Shown here: one piece after another, positions 11,061-22,271 of the stretch
Layout of the letters: the number at the start of each line of letters is the position of its first letter
Numbering within the stretch: position 1 is the first letter of the stretch
Origin: Conoideocrella luteorostrata
Lineage: Eukaryota; Ascomycota; Sordariomycetes; Hypocreales; Clavicipitaceae
Assembly (NCBI GenBank): GCA_032433595.1
Contig: JASWJB010000167.1
Coordinates: forward strand, 1 to 64,000
DNA length: 64,000 nt
Direction of reading: 5' to 3'
Program-made: the position numbers and the translations under genes
The notes under the pieces: model-generated
Told to the model about the DNA's origin: nothing
The model's database searches: none
The model's input: only the letters and a program-made list of their open reading frames with translations

Positions 11061-11963
11061 ATGTCTCGAGCCGCCCTCATTGCTGGCCTCATGGCTGCCA
11101 GCGTCGCCGCCCAGGCAAACCTTGCCTCTGAAGGCTTCCAATATATCGGCTGCGTCGAAGCCAGCCCCGGCATTTTCCCCGTTAACATGGAACTCGGTGA
11201 TGGATTCACCGTTGGCCAGTGTCAAGAAGCTTGTGGAAAATCTGGAGCAAATGCCGCCGCCGCCGGTAACGGCTGCCACTGTAACAGCTCCATCTCCCAG
11301 GCCGCAGTTGACTTTGACGTCGTGGACGAATCTAGGTGCTCCCAGCCATGCAGCGAGGCAGATGTCAAGGCCGGCCAATGCGGAGGGCCCGTTGCTTCTG
11401 ACGGGAAACAGCTATATAATCTTTACCAACGGATCCCAACGGATCCTACACCCGCCGGATACGATGCTACAATGCCTCCCGCCAACAACAAAGTAGTCGA
11501 TGCTCCTAGCACTACTACCTCTATCCTCCTACAGACAATTATTTCATGTGCGCCTGGAGTTCTAGATTGCCCTGCTCAGAACCAAACTGCTTTGCCGACT
11601 TTGATACTGCCCTCGCAGTCCTGCGCCGAGGAGCATCTGCCACCACCCCCTCCCGTCGAAACCAAGTTTGAGGAGCCATGTCCAGAAAGCTCCATAGCCG
11701 TTCCGCCGCCTCCACCCCCTCCTGCTACTACTCCTTGCGCTTGTGAGGAGGCTGTTGCACCTAAGCATCATCACAAGACTAAAGGCTGTCCAGGGCCGGA
11801 GTGCATGCAGAACGCTACTTCAATTGCATTACCACCTAGTAGCGAGCCTCCTGCTGAGACGAGCGGGCCCGTCGTCATCAGTGATGGCTCCGTTCGGTCA
11901 GTGAGTGCTGTGATGGCAGCATTGAGCCTTGGAGCTCTTGTTCTCGCCTTTGGTATGTCTTGA
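11061..11963 (+). CDS. Secreted WSC-domain cell-surface protein, probably GPI- or membrane-anchored
   Basis: Intronless, 300 residues. A signal peptide (residues 1-18, cleaved near VAAQA) is followed by a WSC carbohydrate-binding domain (about 25-117). Its cysteines include GCVE, CQEACG, GCHC, RCSQPC and QCGG, and it ends in LYNLYQR. The stretch 120-260 is Pro/Thr/Ser-rich with poly-Pro runs and spaced cysteines, like a wall-spanning stalk. The C-terminus is hydrophobic (VMAALSLGALVLAFGMS) after a Ser-rich stretch, consistent with GPI attachment. A fungal wall protein or stress sensor is the likely role; there is no cytoplasmic tail to signal like yeast Wsc1. Confidence 0.88.
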   Translation: MSRAALIAGLMAASVAAQANLASEGFQYIGCVEASPGIFPVNMELGDGFTVGQCQEACGKSGANAAAAGNGCHCNSSISQAAVDFDVVDESRCSQPCSEADVKAGQCGGPVASDGKQLYNLYQRIPTDPTPAGYDATMPPANNKVVDAPSTTTSILLQTIISCAPGVLDCPAQNQTALPTLILPSQSCAEEHLPPPPPVETKFEEPCPESSIAVPPPPPPPATTPCACEEAVAPKHHHKTKGCPGPECMQNATSIALPPSSEPPAETSGPVVISDGSVRSVSAVMAALSLGALVLAFGMS

Positions 11964-12302
11964 GTATTCGATATACTCTGAGTTGAATCATCGTGAGTTG
12001 CATAGTCGGCAGAACTTGCATGCTCTGGCGGCGAATGTATTATTTCCTTATTTCGGTTTCTATTGCTTATTTTTTCTTTATCTTCTTCTTCTCGAGTTTT
12101 TGCCATGGAATTTATGACCATCAGAAGGATACTTTGCATCGAGGTGGATTGAACGCATATGAGACATGCTGGCACGTCTATAATGTTGATGACCTTTTGG
12201 AGTCTTTAATTAGATAATTTTTGGTGCAATACACAGTTACCTACAAGAACCCGTAAATGGCCTTCTGTCGTAGAGTGCAAAACATCACCTGTCTCGGCTC
12301 CA

Positions 12303-13212
12303 TTAAATCGGAGGATCAGTCAACTTGACATAACGAACGCCACAGATATTCTTCTTTGTGACTTTCCCATCCTTGTCCTTCGATATGCGCCACACGGACT
12401 GTAATACACCGTTGTCGTCATCATCTATCGGAATAAACATGCTATTACAAGTCAGGTAAACCCTTCACCTTTGGCAAACAAGGGACAGTAATAGAAGATG
12501 ATAAGGGAAGAAGGATAAAAGAGTAGGAAACTTACCACCCTGGCGCCTTCAATTGTTCAATCAAGTCCCCGTGTAGCTCCTTCGCACAAGCACCTACATG
12601 AATAACATCCCACGCCGTCCCGCGAGCCTCGTCACCTTTTCTGGCAGGCTCCTTCAGTCCCAACCTCCCATCTCCTAGCCTAAAGATTACTTTTTCCGAG
12701 TCCAGAAATTCCCTTCCTTCGGTGCTCTTTCGCATATTCGATTCCCCCAGGCGCTGCAAAGCTGGAATATGCTCGAGCCCCACGACCAGACCTCTCTCCC
12801 CAACCAACTCGGCAAGCAGGTGCGTTAGATAACCAGATCCAGAACCGATATCCAGTACGCGCGGCGCAGGATTTGATTCCGATGGCAATAGATAGGAAAT
12901 GATGTTTTCTATGGCCATGGCGTGCATGTGCGGTGCTGAGATGGTGGCAAGGTGGCCGATGCCCTGGGGCGAGTCTTCGTACGGGGATGAAGGGGCGTAA
13001 TGAGCTCGATCAACCTAGAATGCGCGAATGGTGGTATCAGAATCCCAGTAGATTAAAGTACTCTGGATTAGTTTTCCTATTTTCATAGGCGTCTGTTCGT
13101 GGTGGTCTACCTTGAGAAAGGCCTCCTTCGCGCGCGTGTCAGTTATAAGCCCGCTTCGCCACATATTCTCAATGAGCTGTGCGTTTGTTGTCCCAGAGCA
13201 GCGCCACGCCAT
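12303..13212 (-). CDS. Protein-L-isoaspartate O-methyltransferase
   Basis: Three exons on the minus strand (13212-13111, 13014-12536, 12441-12303) give 239 residues, the normal size. The N-terminus MAWRCSGTTNAQLIENM, then PQGIGHLATISAPHMHAMAI and the SAM-binding VLDIGSGSGYLTHLLAELVG identify PCMT. DVIHVGACAKELHGDLIEQL lies on the substrate side. It repairs isomerised Asp/Asn residues by methylating L-isoaspartate with S-adenosylmethionine in the cytosol. Both introns (96 and 94 nt) have GT donors and TAG acceptors, and the joins restore the family sequence exactly (FLK-VDRAHY and APG-CMFIPIDDD). Confidence 0.93.
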
Positions 13213-14239
13213 ATTGGTAGATTGTTGGGTGCGGCGGCTAGAGAGAAATTTGAGAATGCTTCGCGGGCGCATAAAGCTGTGTCCACAGAGTGGACAGATC
13301 AGATTTAGGGCGGTTGAGAAGCTGGTTAGCTTGGTTGGACTTGGGTACAGCACGAGTGAAATGGGATGTGTTGCGCAACGGTTACAAGGTGAGGTGTCGT
13401 TGTGTAGCTCTTGAGGGTAAAGGTGGATGCGATATGACTGCTTGGCGATGACGGGACATGGACAGTTTGAAAGGTTGCATTACTTCTATGCTGGAGTCAT
13501 CGAGGTGGCGATCTACGGCCCGTCGGCAGTCATGATGCGGGGTGGCGGACAGGTGTCGCATGTCCATTAAGCTGCTCGCGCTGTCGTAGTTTATAGCGTA
13601 CAGACAGTGTACTTCGAAACCCGTTTGTTAGCAGGGCTATAGCAGACCTCCACCTCCAGTGCCAAAAACCACGGCGTAGTAAGACTCCTTCAATAGAGAT
13701 CAGAGATCAGCTGAATGAGACATCGGTTAGTTGGGTAAAGCCAACGGGTTGTTGATCTTGCCGAAATCCACAGATCCAGTGCAGTACTACAATAAGCATC
13801 GTTGGGGTCAATCATGTCTGCAATAACCAGAGGTACGCAATAGTGACCACTAGACAGCCAGCCGCTACCTCATTGCCATTGAACTTCATGTCACACAAAT
13901 CGCTCCCAAATGTCATGGCCATCTGCATATCAAACTATAGGCAAAGGTGCACCATGGATAGCGAGCAAATAAAAGTCATATTAATTGCCCAGAAAGGCCT
14001 AGCATCTAGGCCAGTCGCCCATTCAACCCAAAGAGAGTATGCGCGTTGTGCGTCGTTGTTCCAACAGTACTCCCAGTCTCCAACCCAAAAATAAAATAAC
14101 GCAGTTCAAAAAGAAACGCCAAAGGGAATGCAATTTTCAGCAAAACAATTGCTGCATTCACATCGAGCTCGCTGCCCGTGTTAATCCAATCGGATATTGG
14201 TATGTTTATATACAGGTGATGTTGCTGTATCGTCAATTC
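13213..14239. other. Intergenic
   Basis: Upstream region of the methyltransferase and 3' flank of the Bsd2-like gene. Short random frames only. Confidence 0.45.
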
Positions 14240-15366
14240 TTAAACCACGCGCTCCGGGCTTTCCCCTTCAGCCACAACGGCAACGCCAAGTCCTCGGTCA
14301 GGGCTTTGCAGTACCAGTTGCTCATGTCTCCGGGCTTTCAGGAATTCGGCTATACTTTTAATGAGGATGAACCATCCGACCACCATCAAAACATAGGCCA
14401 TCCACTCGCTGCCAGTGATGGCGACAGATCCACCGTCAGTGACTTCGCCCGAGTTGAAATCGTGTGAATTTGGGTCTGCAGGTGCCGCATATCCATCAGG
14501 ACCGTTCATCACCGGCGCGCCGCTTCCAGAGTCTTTCATGTAAAAGCCATATTGAATGAGAGTAATGCCAAGACCAGCGCGTGAGCCATTCTTGGCAGCA
14601 TGTGTCGAGTGTAACAGATATGTGAGAAGGAACCCGACAAGCTGAAAGGATGTCGAGATCATTCCATTCCAGATGAACGAGAACACAGAACCGACTGGCA
14701 TTCCGTCAACGTAGACTTCATCGAGTCCACCCATGCCAGGTGCTAGAATGGTCGTCTCCCAGTATGGTGGTGCCGCGTCGGCAGCTGCTTGTTCGTACGA
14801 CTAGAAAGAGTTAGCATCAATCACTACCTTACAAATACATACAGTGTCTTTTACTTACTGGTGGCATCTCGTCCTTCTCCGAATCCGTTCGCTCAGGCTT
14901 CGCCGACAGATTGGCAAAGACACCGTCAGAGCCTACACCACCACCAACCACTCGTCCTCGTGAACCTGATGAAGCACTAGGTTGCACCGGTACTGGTTGA
15001 GGATATGATAATCCATGGTCGATCGCTGGCATACCTGGGGATGACGGACTAGGTGGTGTTGTATTTCGCCTGACCAGGCGCTGTCTGTCGTCGACCTCAT
15101 CATCGCTGGAAGCGTCATCGTCATCAAAAGCGTCGGCTAGGTCGGGATCGACTCGATTTCGTCGTGTGAGGGATGAGGCTCGGGAGTGGAACGACGGAGG
15201 AGGAGAACTGGGAATCGGGTGCAGCGTCTTGGGTTCAAGGGACGATTGAACCTCGTCGTCTTCATGGTCATTGACCTGTATTGTATAAGTACGGCAGTTC
15301 ACATGTTCACCATTGCGCTCAATATCAAATAAAACGTACCCTTTCGTATCGTCCAGGCGCAGGCAT
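14240..15366 (-). CDS. Bsd2/NDFIP-like membrane adaptor (NEDD4-Bsd2 family)
   Basis: Exons 15366-15340 (27 nt), 15275-14859 and 14800-14240 give 334 residues. The reconstructed N-terminus is MPAPGRYER-VNDHEDDEV. A long acidic/Ser/Pro-rich cytosolic stretch follows, ending at PPSY (about residue 147), a PY motif that recruits WW-domain HECT ubiquitin ligases such as Rsp5. The third exon carries hydrophobic segments, including VGSVFSFIWNGMISTSFQL, LVGFLLTYLL and WMAYVLMVVGWFILIKSIA. Members act in Golgi/endosome membranes and steer metal transporters and other cargo to ubiquitylation and the vacuole. The tail ends GEGESPERVV-like, as in relatives I recall. Confidence 0.9.
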
Positions 15367-16111
15367 GACGAAGATAAATTCAAGTCTTGGGGAATGATCC
15401 CTGGTTGAGAAGGACAGGTTGTAATGTCGGAGGGCTGCGCGTAATCAATCGAGGGAGGCGGAGCACAAATCAGAGACTGCGTGCGCCAAACAAGGAGAGA
15501 CTTGAAGCAGAATCAGAGGAATAAACTCCCAATGCCGAATGAAACAAACCAGGAGGAGAAAAGAAGTGTAGAGGCAGACGGAAATGAGGTAAAGAGAAAG
15601 GGCTGACCGATCGCTAGGACATTTAGACTTGGCGATGGATTGGATGCATAGTAGGTGGGTGGCTCGGAACCTGAGATTCTGGGGGAATGGGGCTACAGAC
15701 TGCTGCGTCGTACGTGGGAGGCAGCTGACGCAGACCTGTCTGTCACACCCGACGGTCTCTTGCCCGCTGCTGGCCGCATCGGCATAGGCGGCGCAGTAGT
15801 GGAAGCCCCTGGAACAGTTGACCTGAGCCGCCGCTTGTCTGACTGTTTCAGCTGTGCAGCCAATCACAGGTAGGAAGAGCCCAGGCCTGGCACTGTACAG
15901 TCAGTGGGTTTACTCCGTCAATTTGACAGTGTTAATATTTTCCTAATTAATTTACACTGTAGGAAAATTGCACTGCCCTGCATGACATCCTTCAGACTGC
16001 AAGCAGCCCACGACGCAATTGGACCCACCGCAGGTCGTGTGCCAGTTCTCTCGTACGATCCTCACGTCGAAAAACTACTATCATGACTCCATATTCCCAA
16101 CATCAGCCCCA
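15367..16111. other. Divergent promoter region
   Basis: Space between the Bsd2-like gene (leftward) and the Cbp6-like gene (rightward). A 140-codon frame on the minus strand at 15445-15867 has no domain and probably overlaps leader sequence. Confidence 0.5.
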
Positions 16112-16600
16112 ATGTCACGCTCAATAGCGGTACGCACCTACACTTTCCTGCGGACTATTTACATACTGAAAGCCCCGCGACTGACTTACTATTAATACCA
16201 GCGCCGCATCTACGCCGACGCCTTCGCCAAATGGCCAAAACAGGACCTCCGGCCGGACTACCAACTCCAAGATGTCCTACGCACAGCTGTTGAAGAGCGC
16301 TACAAAAACTTCAAGCCCGCGATGGAAGCAGAAGAGACACTGAAGGCAAGGGCACTCCAGTTTCTAGTTCAGAATAAATACAACGATAGGGTATGTCAGG
16401 GTGGATATGAGGGACACTGGCTGCCTAATGTTATAAAAAGCTAACGCGATGGGCAGTTCCGACTCAAGGGGCCAATGTTGGAACCCAAGAGTCAACCGAC
16501 ATATTTTGAGGATCTTGTGAGGGAGATAGAGGAGGCACCAAGACGGACGTGGCTGGAACGCTTGGGTAAGCGGATATCAGGGATGATTCGACTGCAGTAA
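16112..16600 (+). CDS. Cbp6/UQCC2-like mitochondrial complex III assembly factor
   Basis: Exons 16112-16129 (18 nt), 16202-16390 and 16457-16600, all in phase 0, give 116 residues, basic. The pattern MSRSIA-RRIYADAFAKWPKQDLRP, then QNKYNDR-FRLKGP, YFEDLVREI and WLERLGKRI follows the UQCC2/Cbp6 family: WP-D-R near the start, an N-K-Y-R-K centre and a Trp-containing tail. These proteins sit at the mitochondrial ribosome tunnel and aid cytochrome b synthesis and complex III assembly. The assignment rests on pattern recall of a poorly conserved family. It lies head to head with the Bsd2-like gene. Confidence 0.75.
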
Positions 16601-16950
16601 GCGCCATTTAGTCCGGGAGGCATCAATTATCATCAATTATTCGACTACGACGACGATTTCGAAGATACTAGCGACCGGGTCGAATGCGTTTGCAATGCCC
16701 CGTAGCCCTTGGTAACCGGACGACTAAGGATATCGAAGATACGAGATACCCGTCAATGCTACGATATAGACTGTACAATATATGTGAAAATGAGAAAGCC
16801 GGACGATAATAATTCGATATTGTATATCGCTATAATAACCAAACATATTTATCTATGAAATTCATGTCTGAAGGGTCTACCATGACGGCTCAACATCCGG
16901 GATTTGACGAATAAAAACAATATGGCAGGAATTTGCCCCAAAAGCCCTCC

Positions 16951-18144
16951 TTAAATGTACTTCATCTCTGGGTCCAACCTGTTGAACAAGTCCATGCTCT
17001 TTTCGTACATTGTAAACACAATACCACCACTCAGCACCAGCCTCACCAATCTTGGTAACGCACCACTCCAGAACGTAAACACGCCCTCCTGCTTGAAAAT
17101 CATGCTCGCACAACGGAAAGTATTTCCGTACTGCTGACGAGCCTCTATACTCTGCATTCGGGTCTTGATCGTGTCCAACGGCTGCGTCACATACACCGTA
17201 ACCAGACCGGCTGCGCCGCCGATGGCGAATGTGCCCACAGCGCCCAGTTTCTCGCCCGGTGCGGTATACGACTCGGCCATCTGCTTTAGGAACGTGTATG
17301 ATCCGAAGCGGGTGGCACTGTTGGCAGCCTGGCGAGCAGTCGTGGGCACAAAGCCTTGGAAGAAGCCGCGGATGCCGCGCTCACGGGCGATGATGGGAAC
17401 GGCATGTAAGAAGCCGCGCATACGGGGGTTGGCGGACTTTCTGTCGTCGATGCTGCAGGAGTATTAGGCGGGTACACATGTCTCCCTGGGAGGATAATTC
17501 AACGTACAGTGTTGTCTTGATGCTCTCTGTTGGCGTTACAGCCAGCAACGACTCTGTAACGCCAGCACCAAATCCAGCAAGGACAGTCCTAGGCCCAGAG
17601 AGCTTGCCATTTTCATCGGCAAGAAGGCTCTTGTACTGATCGAAGGCGACAAAGCCTAGTCAAAAGCATTAGCCTCCACCAAACATGTCAACGACATGGG
17701 GAATTAGGGTAGACCAAATCATACGAATTCCAGCCTTGGCAGAGTTGCCAATAATCAGCGTTGTACATCCCGCGTACCACTGCTTTCCGAAAGGCGGCCA
17801 TGGTAGCTTCTGGCCTTCGGCCAACCGTCTGTTGAGCTGCGATCTTGTCTTTGCAACTATTCACATGCGAATTAGTTCTTGTCACAATCGCAGACACAAT
17901 CCGCCGTCATATGGCACGGTAAGCACAAAAGAAGAAGAACACAAACATTCAGCAGGATAGGTGATTGCTAATAATTATTAATCGTCAGTATTATGTTCCC
18001 AATTCTCAAGTAGCAAGAAATGCCAGGCACAGACGACGCACCGATCTCAATAGCTCCAGCTGATGCGCCTGCGAGGATCGATCGCATAGCACTGGGTTTC
18101 TTCTTCTTGTCCGAGATAGCGGGATCCTGTGGTAACGACGCCAT
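16951..18144 (-). CDS. ctp1: Mitochondrial tricarboxylate (citrate) carrier
   Basis: Five exons on the minus strand (18144-18042, 17967-17947, 17856-17725, 17655-17508, 17452-16951) give 301 residues, the family's normal length. Exon 2 is a 21-nt micro-exon that supplies AITYPAE. Three mitochondrial-carrier repeats each carry the signature PX[DE]XX[KR]: PAEFAKTR, PTESIKTTL and PLDTIKTRM. FAKTRSQLN, AGCTTLIIGNSAKAGIRF and the ending MYEKSMDLFNRLDPEMKYI match citrate transport proteins of the inner membrane, which exchange citrate or isocitrate for malate. This supplies cytosolic acetyl-CoA for lipid and polyketide synthesis. All four introns (90, 55, 69 and 74 nt) keep the frame. Confidence 0.94.
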
Positions 18145-18975
18145 GGCTGCGAATTGGTGATGTCGTGCCCGGGAGGAAAGAAAGGCCAAGTTGTCGAGCT
18201 CGCAGAGTTGCGAAAGGTCCAATTGAATGTCCCAAGCGTTAGTATTGCTGGTGGCCGAGGATGGCCGACACAACACACTCGCACCGCTCGGCAGAAAGTT
18301 TTGGGGCAGGTTTGGTCCGATGCCGCCCATGAGTTGCACCAGTACGGAGTAGCGTTGCCAGAATTGGAGAGCTGACTACGACAGTCTGCGGTACCTGCCT
18401 ACGGGCTTACTAGATGCTGTAAGGCTGGTGGTAAGCTGGGGGTCTCGACTAGCGGCCCAAGTACCCCATCTGTACTGCTGGAGCGAGTTGGCGAGAGTTT
18501 GTGGCGGTATTGCGAATGTCGGTACATCGGACAAACTTGGTCCAATTTGATGGAGTTCTTTTTCTTCTTTTGGTACGAGAACTAGTATGTCAATTGGATG
18601 AATTTGTAAGAGAAATTCTCCTCACTTCATCTATTTGTGCTCGGCATTACTATTGCAGAAATGTACCCGCTGCTCCATCAGTTCCATAAGGATCATCATC
18701 TCGAAATTGTCTTTGGGCTCCGTACGTCGGCCCCGATTCAAATGCGCAATTCCCTCATGGATATGATTGATGACAGCGACAGAAGTGAATTCATCTATTA
18801 AGTAATAGCAACGCCCAATCTTTAGTCTATTTAAGTCATAACATCATTATCCATGCTGTAATTCCAATGAGCATGCTCTGTAATCGTGCCGGGTGTTGCG
18901 CGTGAGCAAGAATGGTATTCCATTCTGCAAACCTATATGATACCCAAAAACATATGCTGAAAAGCAAAAAATATT
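18145..18975. other. Intergenic
   Basis: Promoter of the citrate carrier on the left and 3' flank of the siderophore transporter on the right. It contains TACGGAGTA at about 18343. No gene is supported. Confidence 0.45.
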
Positions 18976-20817
18976 CTATCGTGGATTCTCATCAACTGCC
19001 TCTTGCGCCTCCTCCTGAACCTCTCGCTCCGACAGCTTTGGGTTTCTCAACGCAAGAGAAAAGATGATCATTGGTATGCATAAGAACAGGCCAGCCAAGC
19101 ATAACAACTTCTGAACAGATTGATAGCTCTCGATAATAGCACCTCGGATCTCTGTGCCGACCGGGTATTGTGCCACCACGGGGAACGGCGAATCATACAT
19201 GTCCCTAGCTAGCGTCTCATTTGGTTGAAAGGCCAAGTTCTTCTTCAGGGTCGGGTACAGCGTTTGGCTCCATATGGCACCAGCCAAGCAAGTTCCAAAC
19301 GCACTTCCCACATTGTAGAACGACAAGTACAGGCCGGTCAGAATGGCGACATGATCTCGGGACGCGGAGGCCTGGATAGAGGCCTGGGTGGGATAGGCGA
19401 ATAGACCGCTTGCAAGACCGATGAGGACCTGGCCACTGATGACCCCCGCTTGTGAATGAGGCGTTGCCCCACCGGGAAAGCTATGGAGAACGACAAAGGC
19501 GACTGTGAACAAGAGCGTGCCTCCGACAATGATTGCTTTCAACCTCCGGACCTTGTACACAACCAGACCGACGACAACGCCGCTCACAACGCCAAAGAAT
19601 GAAAAGAACGACAATATACGGGTGGCGGTGCCGATGGGAAAGTCGAAAGCCACTATCAGAACGGTAAATAAATAATTGCCCTGAACATACCAGGCAAAGT
19701 TCAGCAAGCTCCTCACCGCCAGAGCAGCCCATACACCACGATCAGCTAGTAGATGAAAAGGGACAAGGGGGGTCCGCGCGCCACGTCGCTCCCAGAAAAT
19801 AAAGGCTGGTATGCAAATGAACCCCACGATCAACGACACAATGACGTAGGGATTTCTCCAATGCGAGGTCGTACTGCCGATAGCTGACACAGGCGCAAGG
19901 ATAAAGCTGAATCCTGCCACCATCGTAATAAGTCCAACAGCATCCAATTGGTGCGCCAGCCCACTTGTCGACTTGCGAATGCCGACAAAGCTCCAAGTGC
20001 CCTTTACATCCCTCGGCACATCATCCTTGGACGACGGTACCCGTTTATCAATAGAGTGCAATGTGAAAAGTAACGGCAACGAACAAATAGGGTATATGAA
20101 ACACCACATGCCGATGCCCCAACGCCAACTTGTAACAGCCAACACCGCAGACGTTACGCTTCCGCTAATCCAGGTGTTGATGACAAACGGCAGGGCAGGG
20201 ATGTAGCTGAAGAAGACGCGCGCACGCATAGACGAGAAATCGGCGACTAGCACCTCGAGAAGCAGCACTGTGCAAGTATAGCCTATTTGATATATGATTG
20301 CACCAGCGCAAAAGGCATACACGGAGGAGGCAGTGGACTCAATAGCCATGCCGACGACGTAGCATATTGTCGAGGCTAGAACGATCTCGAAACGACCGAA
20401 GATGTCGGCAATCTTGGCGGCGGTGGGCTGCACGGCCACGGCGATGACACTTCGCAAGACATTGATGGTCGACAGATAGGAGTGCAGTGAGAAGCTCGAG
20501 GTCGCATATGGTTGGTAGGTTGTGCGGACTTGACTTTCGAGGCCGTAGGCGTATCCGACGAGGAAGATGCCAAAGAAGAGCCACACTCTTTCGGAGGTGG
20601 TGATTTGCGAGGCTACACTGTCGACACGAGCCACTCCGGCGGCTCTACTGCGCACGCCGCCGGGGAGGAGGGACGAATGCTCATGCGGAGCATCTTCAGA
20701 GGTCCGTGGTGAATATGGCGAGGGTTGGTGATAAGGTGCACTACTGAAAAGTGTTGTTCGGGAAGTCGAGCGTGACATGGTGATGATAGTTAGTGTCGTG
20801 CGTGGCAAGAGCCTCAA
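18976..20817 (-). CDS. MFS siderophore-iron transporter (SIT family)
   Basis: Single exon; 613 residues from 20817, or 600 from the second ATG at 20778 (MSRSTSR), which is the more usual start. An N-terminal Ser/Pro-rich cytosolic tail is followed by about 14 membrane helices. SIT-like stretches include YAYGLESQVRTTYQPYATS, GVWAALAVRSLLNFAWYVQG and SGQVLIGLASGLFAYPTQAS. The product should import ferric siderophores at the plasma or vesicle membrane. An SreA-consensus GATA site upstream fits iron repression. No siderophore synthetase lies in the window. The C-terminal Glu-rich tail is EVQEEAQEAVDENPR. Confidence 0.92.
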   Translation of the reverse strand: MRLLPRTTLTIITMSRSTSRTTLFSSAPYHQPSPYSPRTSEDAPHEHSSLLPGGVRSRAAGVARVDSVASQITTSERVWLFFGIFLVGYAYGLESQVRTTYQPYATSSFSLHSYLSTINVLRSVIAVAVQPTAAKIADIFGRFEIVLASTICYVVGMAIESTASSVYAFCAGAIIYQIGYTCTVLLLEVLVADFSSMRARVFFSYIPALPFVINTWISGSVTSAVLAVTSWRWGIGMWCFIYPICSLPLLFTLHSIDKRVPSSKDDVPRDVKGTWSFVGIRKSTSGLAHQLDAVGLITMVAGFSFILAPVSAIGSTTSHWRNPYVIVSLIVGFICIPAFIFWERRGARTPLVPFHLLADRGVWAALAVRSLLNFAWYVQGNYLFTVLIVAFDFPIGTATRILSFFSFFGVVSGVVVGLVVYKVRRLKAIIVGGTLLFTVAFVVLHSFPGGATPHSQAGVISGQVLIGLASGLFAYPTQASIQASASRDHVAILTGLYLSFYNVGSAFGTCLAGAIWSQTLYPTLKKNLAFQPNETLARDMYDSPFPVVAQYPVGTEIRGAIIESYQSVQKLLCLAGLFLCIPMIIFSLALRNPKLSEREVQEEAQEAVDENPR

Positions 20818-21027
20818 CCTAGGCAGCCGCCGTGATCAAGATGTATCACAAGAAGACTAATAGCTTCATCGAATCATATTATCGATAAATACACGCAGGA
20901 TATAATATAATAACAAGTCAAGAATGAAGAAAAGGAGGTAAGTTCACTCAGGGGGCGAGATGACAGGCTGTCACTGCCACCGTGACCAGGCTGACAGCGG
21001 CACAGAGGGCGAGTACAGGAGCACAGG

Positions 21028-21059
21028 AGTACAAGAGTACAAGAGTACAAGAGTACAAG
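21028..21059. repeat. AGTACAAG tandem repeat, four copies
   Basis: Four perfect consecutive 8-bp units, preceded by two decayed units (GAGTACAGG, GAGCACAGG). It lies about 250 bp upstream of the siderophore transporter start. Confidence 0.9.
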
Positions 21060-21141
21060 AATAACTCGCCTGAACATGCCATCTGCTGACATGGGTCACT
21101 CTTAACTGGGACTTACTTGACTGAGACAGGCAGCCAACTGG

Positions 21142-21150
21142 ATCAGATAA
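21142..21150 (+). promoter_or_regulatory. Candidate SreA-type GATA site upstream of siderophore transporter
   Basis: ATCAGATAA matches the ATCWGATAA consensus known for the fungal iron-repressor GATA factor SreA. It is about 325-365 nt upstream of the transporter's possible starts. A TTATCGATAA element at about 20878-20887 gives a closer overlapping pair of GATA cores. Regulation by iron is inferred from the target gene and the motif only. Confidence 0.55.
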
Positions 21151-22131
21151 GATCACTAAGCGCTGAGTACAGAAGTACTGGGGGGCAGAATCCATTATAA
21201 TCCCAGCGCTCAACGGGCCGTCCCAGGCTAACCCCCAGCCAAAAATTCAGACAGTGTCCACTGTAACCACGTCATCTGATGGCGTGGGCCAGTCACTTGC
21301 CCACCAACCCACTCCCTGAAGCCAAACATGCCTGTCCGTGAGGCTACAGCGGGTGTCGGAACTTCGATTTTTGTGTCTCGTTGGCGGGCTTTCGGCCAGG
21401 ACTCAGTCACAGCCATCCCAGATCCTGCTCTCCCAGTGCCTGACCTTGACGCCCTGCTTTGCTTGTCGCTTCTCTTGCCTGGCACATGGTGCAGTATATC
21501 CACCAGCCATCAGCCTCTTGTGGATATTGACCAACCTCTGTTGAGTACGGAGCACCATTCATATATGATGTGCATCCTAACTGGAAATGAGGACTTCGTA
21601 CTCCGTACTCCGTAACGGCAGGCCGCCAACTAACTACTGGTAACTACATACATTGCAAACTCCATTTGTCACACCACCCTGGCTCTCTCTAAACTTGGAA
21701 TGTGGACCCGGGCTCAAAATTCGACGACACGGTCGGAAGCCCGCCCAGGTCTCACCTCCCCCGCCCCCCATCGCCCATCCAGCTCTGATTTCCCTGTTTG
21801 CCTGTCCCACGGATTCCGAGTATCGCCTGCAATCGTCGGAGATATTACTCTACCCGGAGTCTCGCTAACCGACCGTCGGATTCCGACATCGAATCGTAAG
21901 GTGACAGCACATTATGGGGCACGGTGCCCAACAAATCCGCATTTTCACGCAGCGAATCCCCATCTATGGAATCGTGGATTATTGGGCAAGAACCAGTCAA
22001 CAGCTGCCTGATCGAGATGCTGCAGGGGTGTTATGCACGCCGGGCAACTACTTTCTGTCGACAGGAGTCCATTTAGGGGAGGGTATGTGGCACTCAGCCA
22101 GCCAAGCAGTGTAACGACCGGATGGTCACCC
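21151..22131. other. Intergenic, no gene recognised
   Basis: Many short frames on both strands and no domain. Includes a double TACTCCGTA at 21599-21614. Confidence 0.45.
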
Positions 22132-22190
22132 ATGTTTGTAGCACACGCAAGCTAATATGTTTGTAGCACACGCAAGCTAATATGTTTGTG
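22132..22190. repeat. 25-bp tandem repeat, 2.4 copies
   Basis: ATGTTTGTAGCACACGCAAG plus CTAAT is repeated at 22132-22156 and 22157-22181 without change. A partial third copy (ATGTTTGTG) follows. It lies 80 nt past the stop of the DJ-1-like gene, which runs leftward. Confidence 0.92.
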
Positions 22191-22271
22191 TGGACGTGAT
22201 TCTTAACCTGGTGAAGCGCGACTGCTGGAGTTCCTAACTTACTGCTATACGGAGCGGCATATATATGAAAT

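Noticed and set aside
15445..15867. 140-codon minus-strand frame between two divergent genes
   Set aside because: No family match; it occupies the shared promoter/leader region and its hydrophobic part is T-rich sequence read in one frame.
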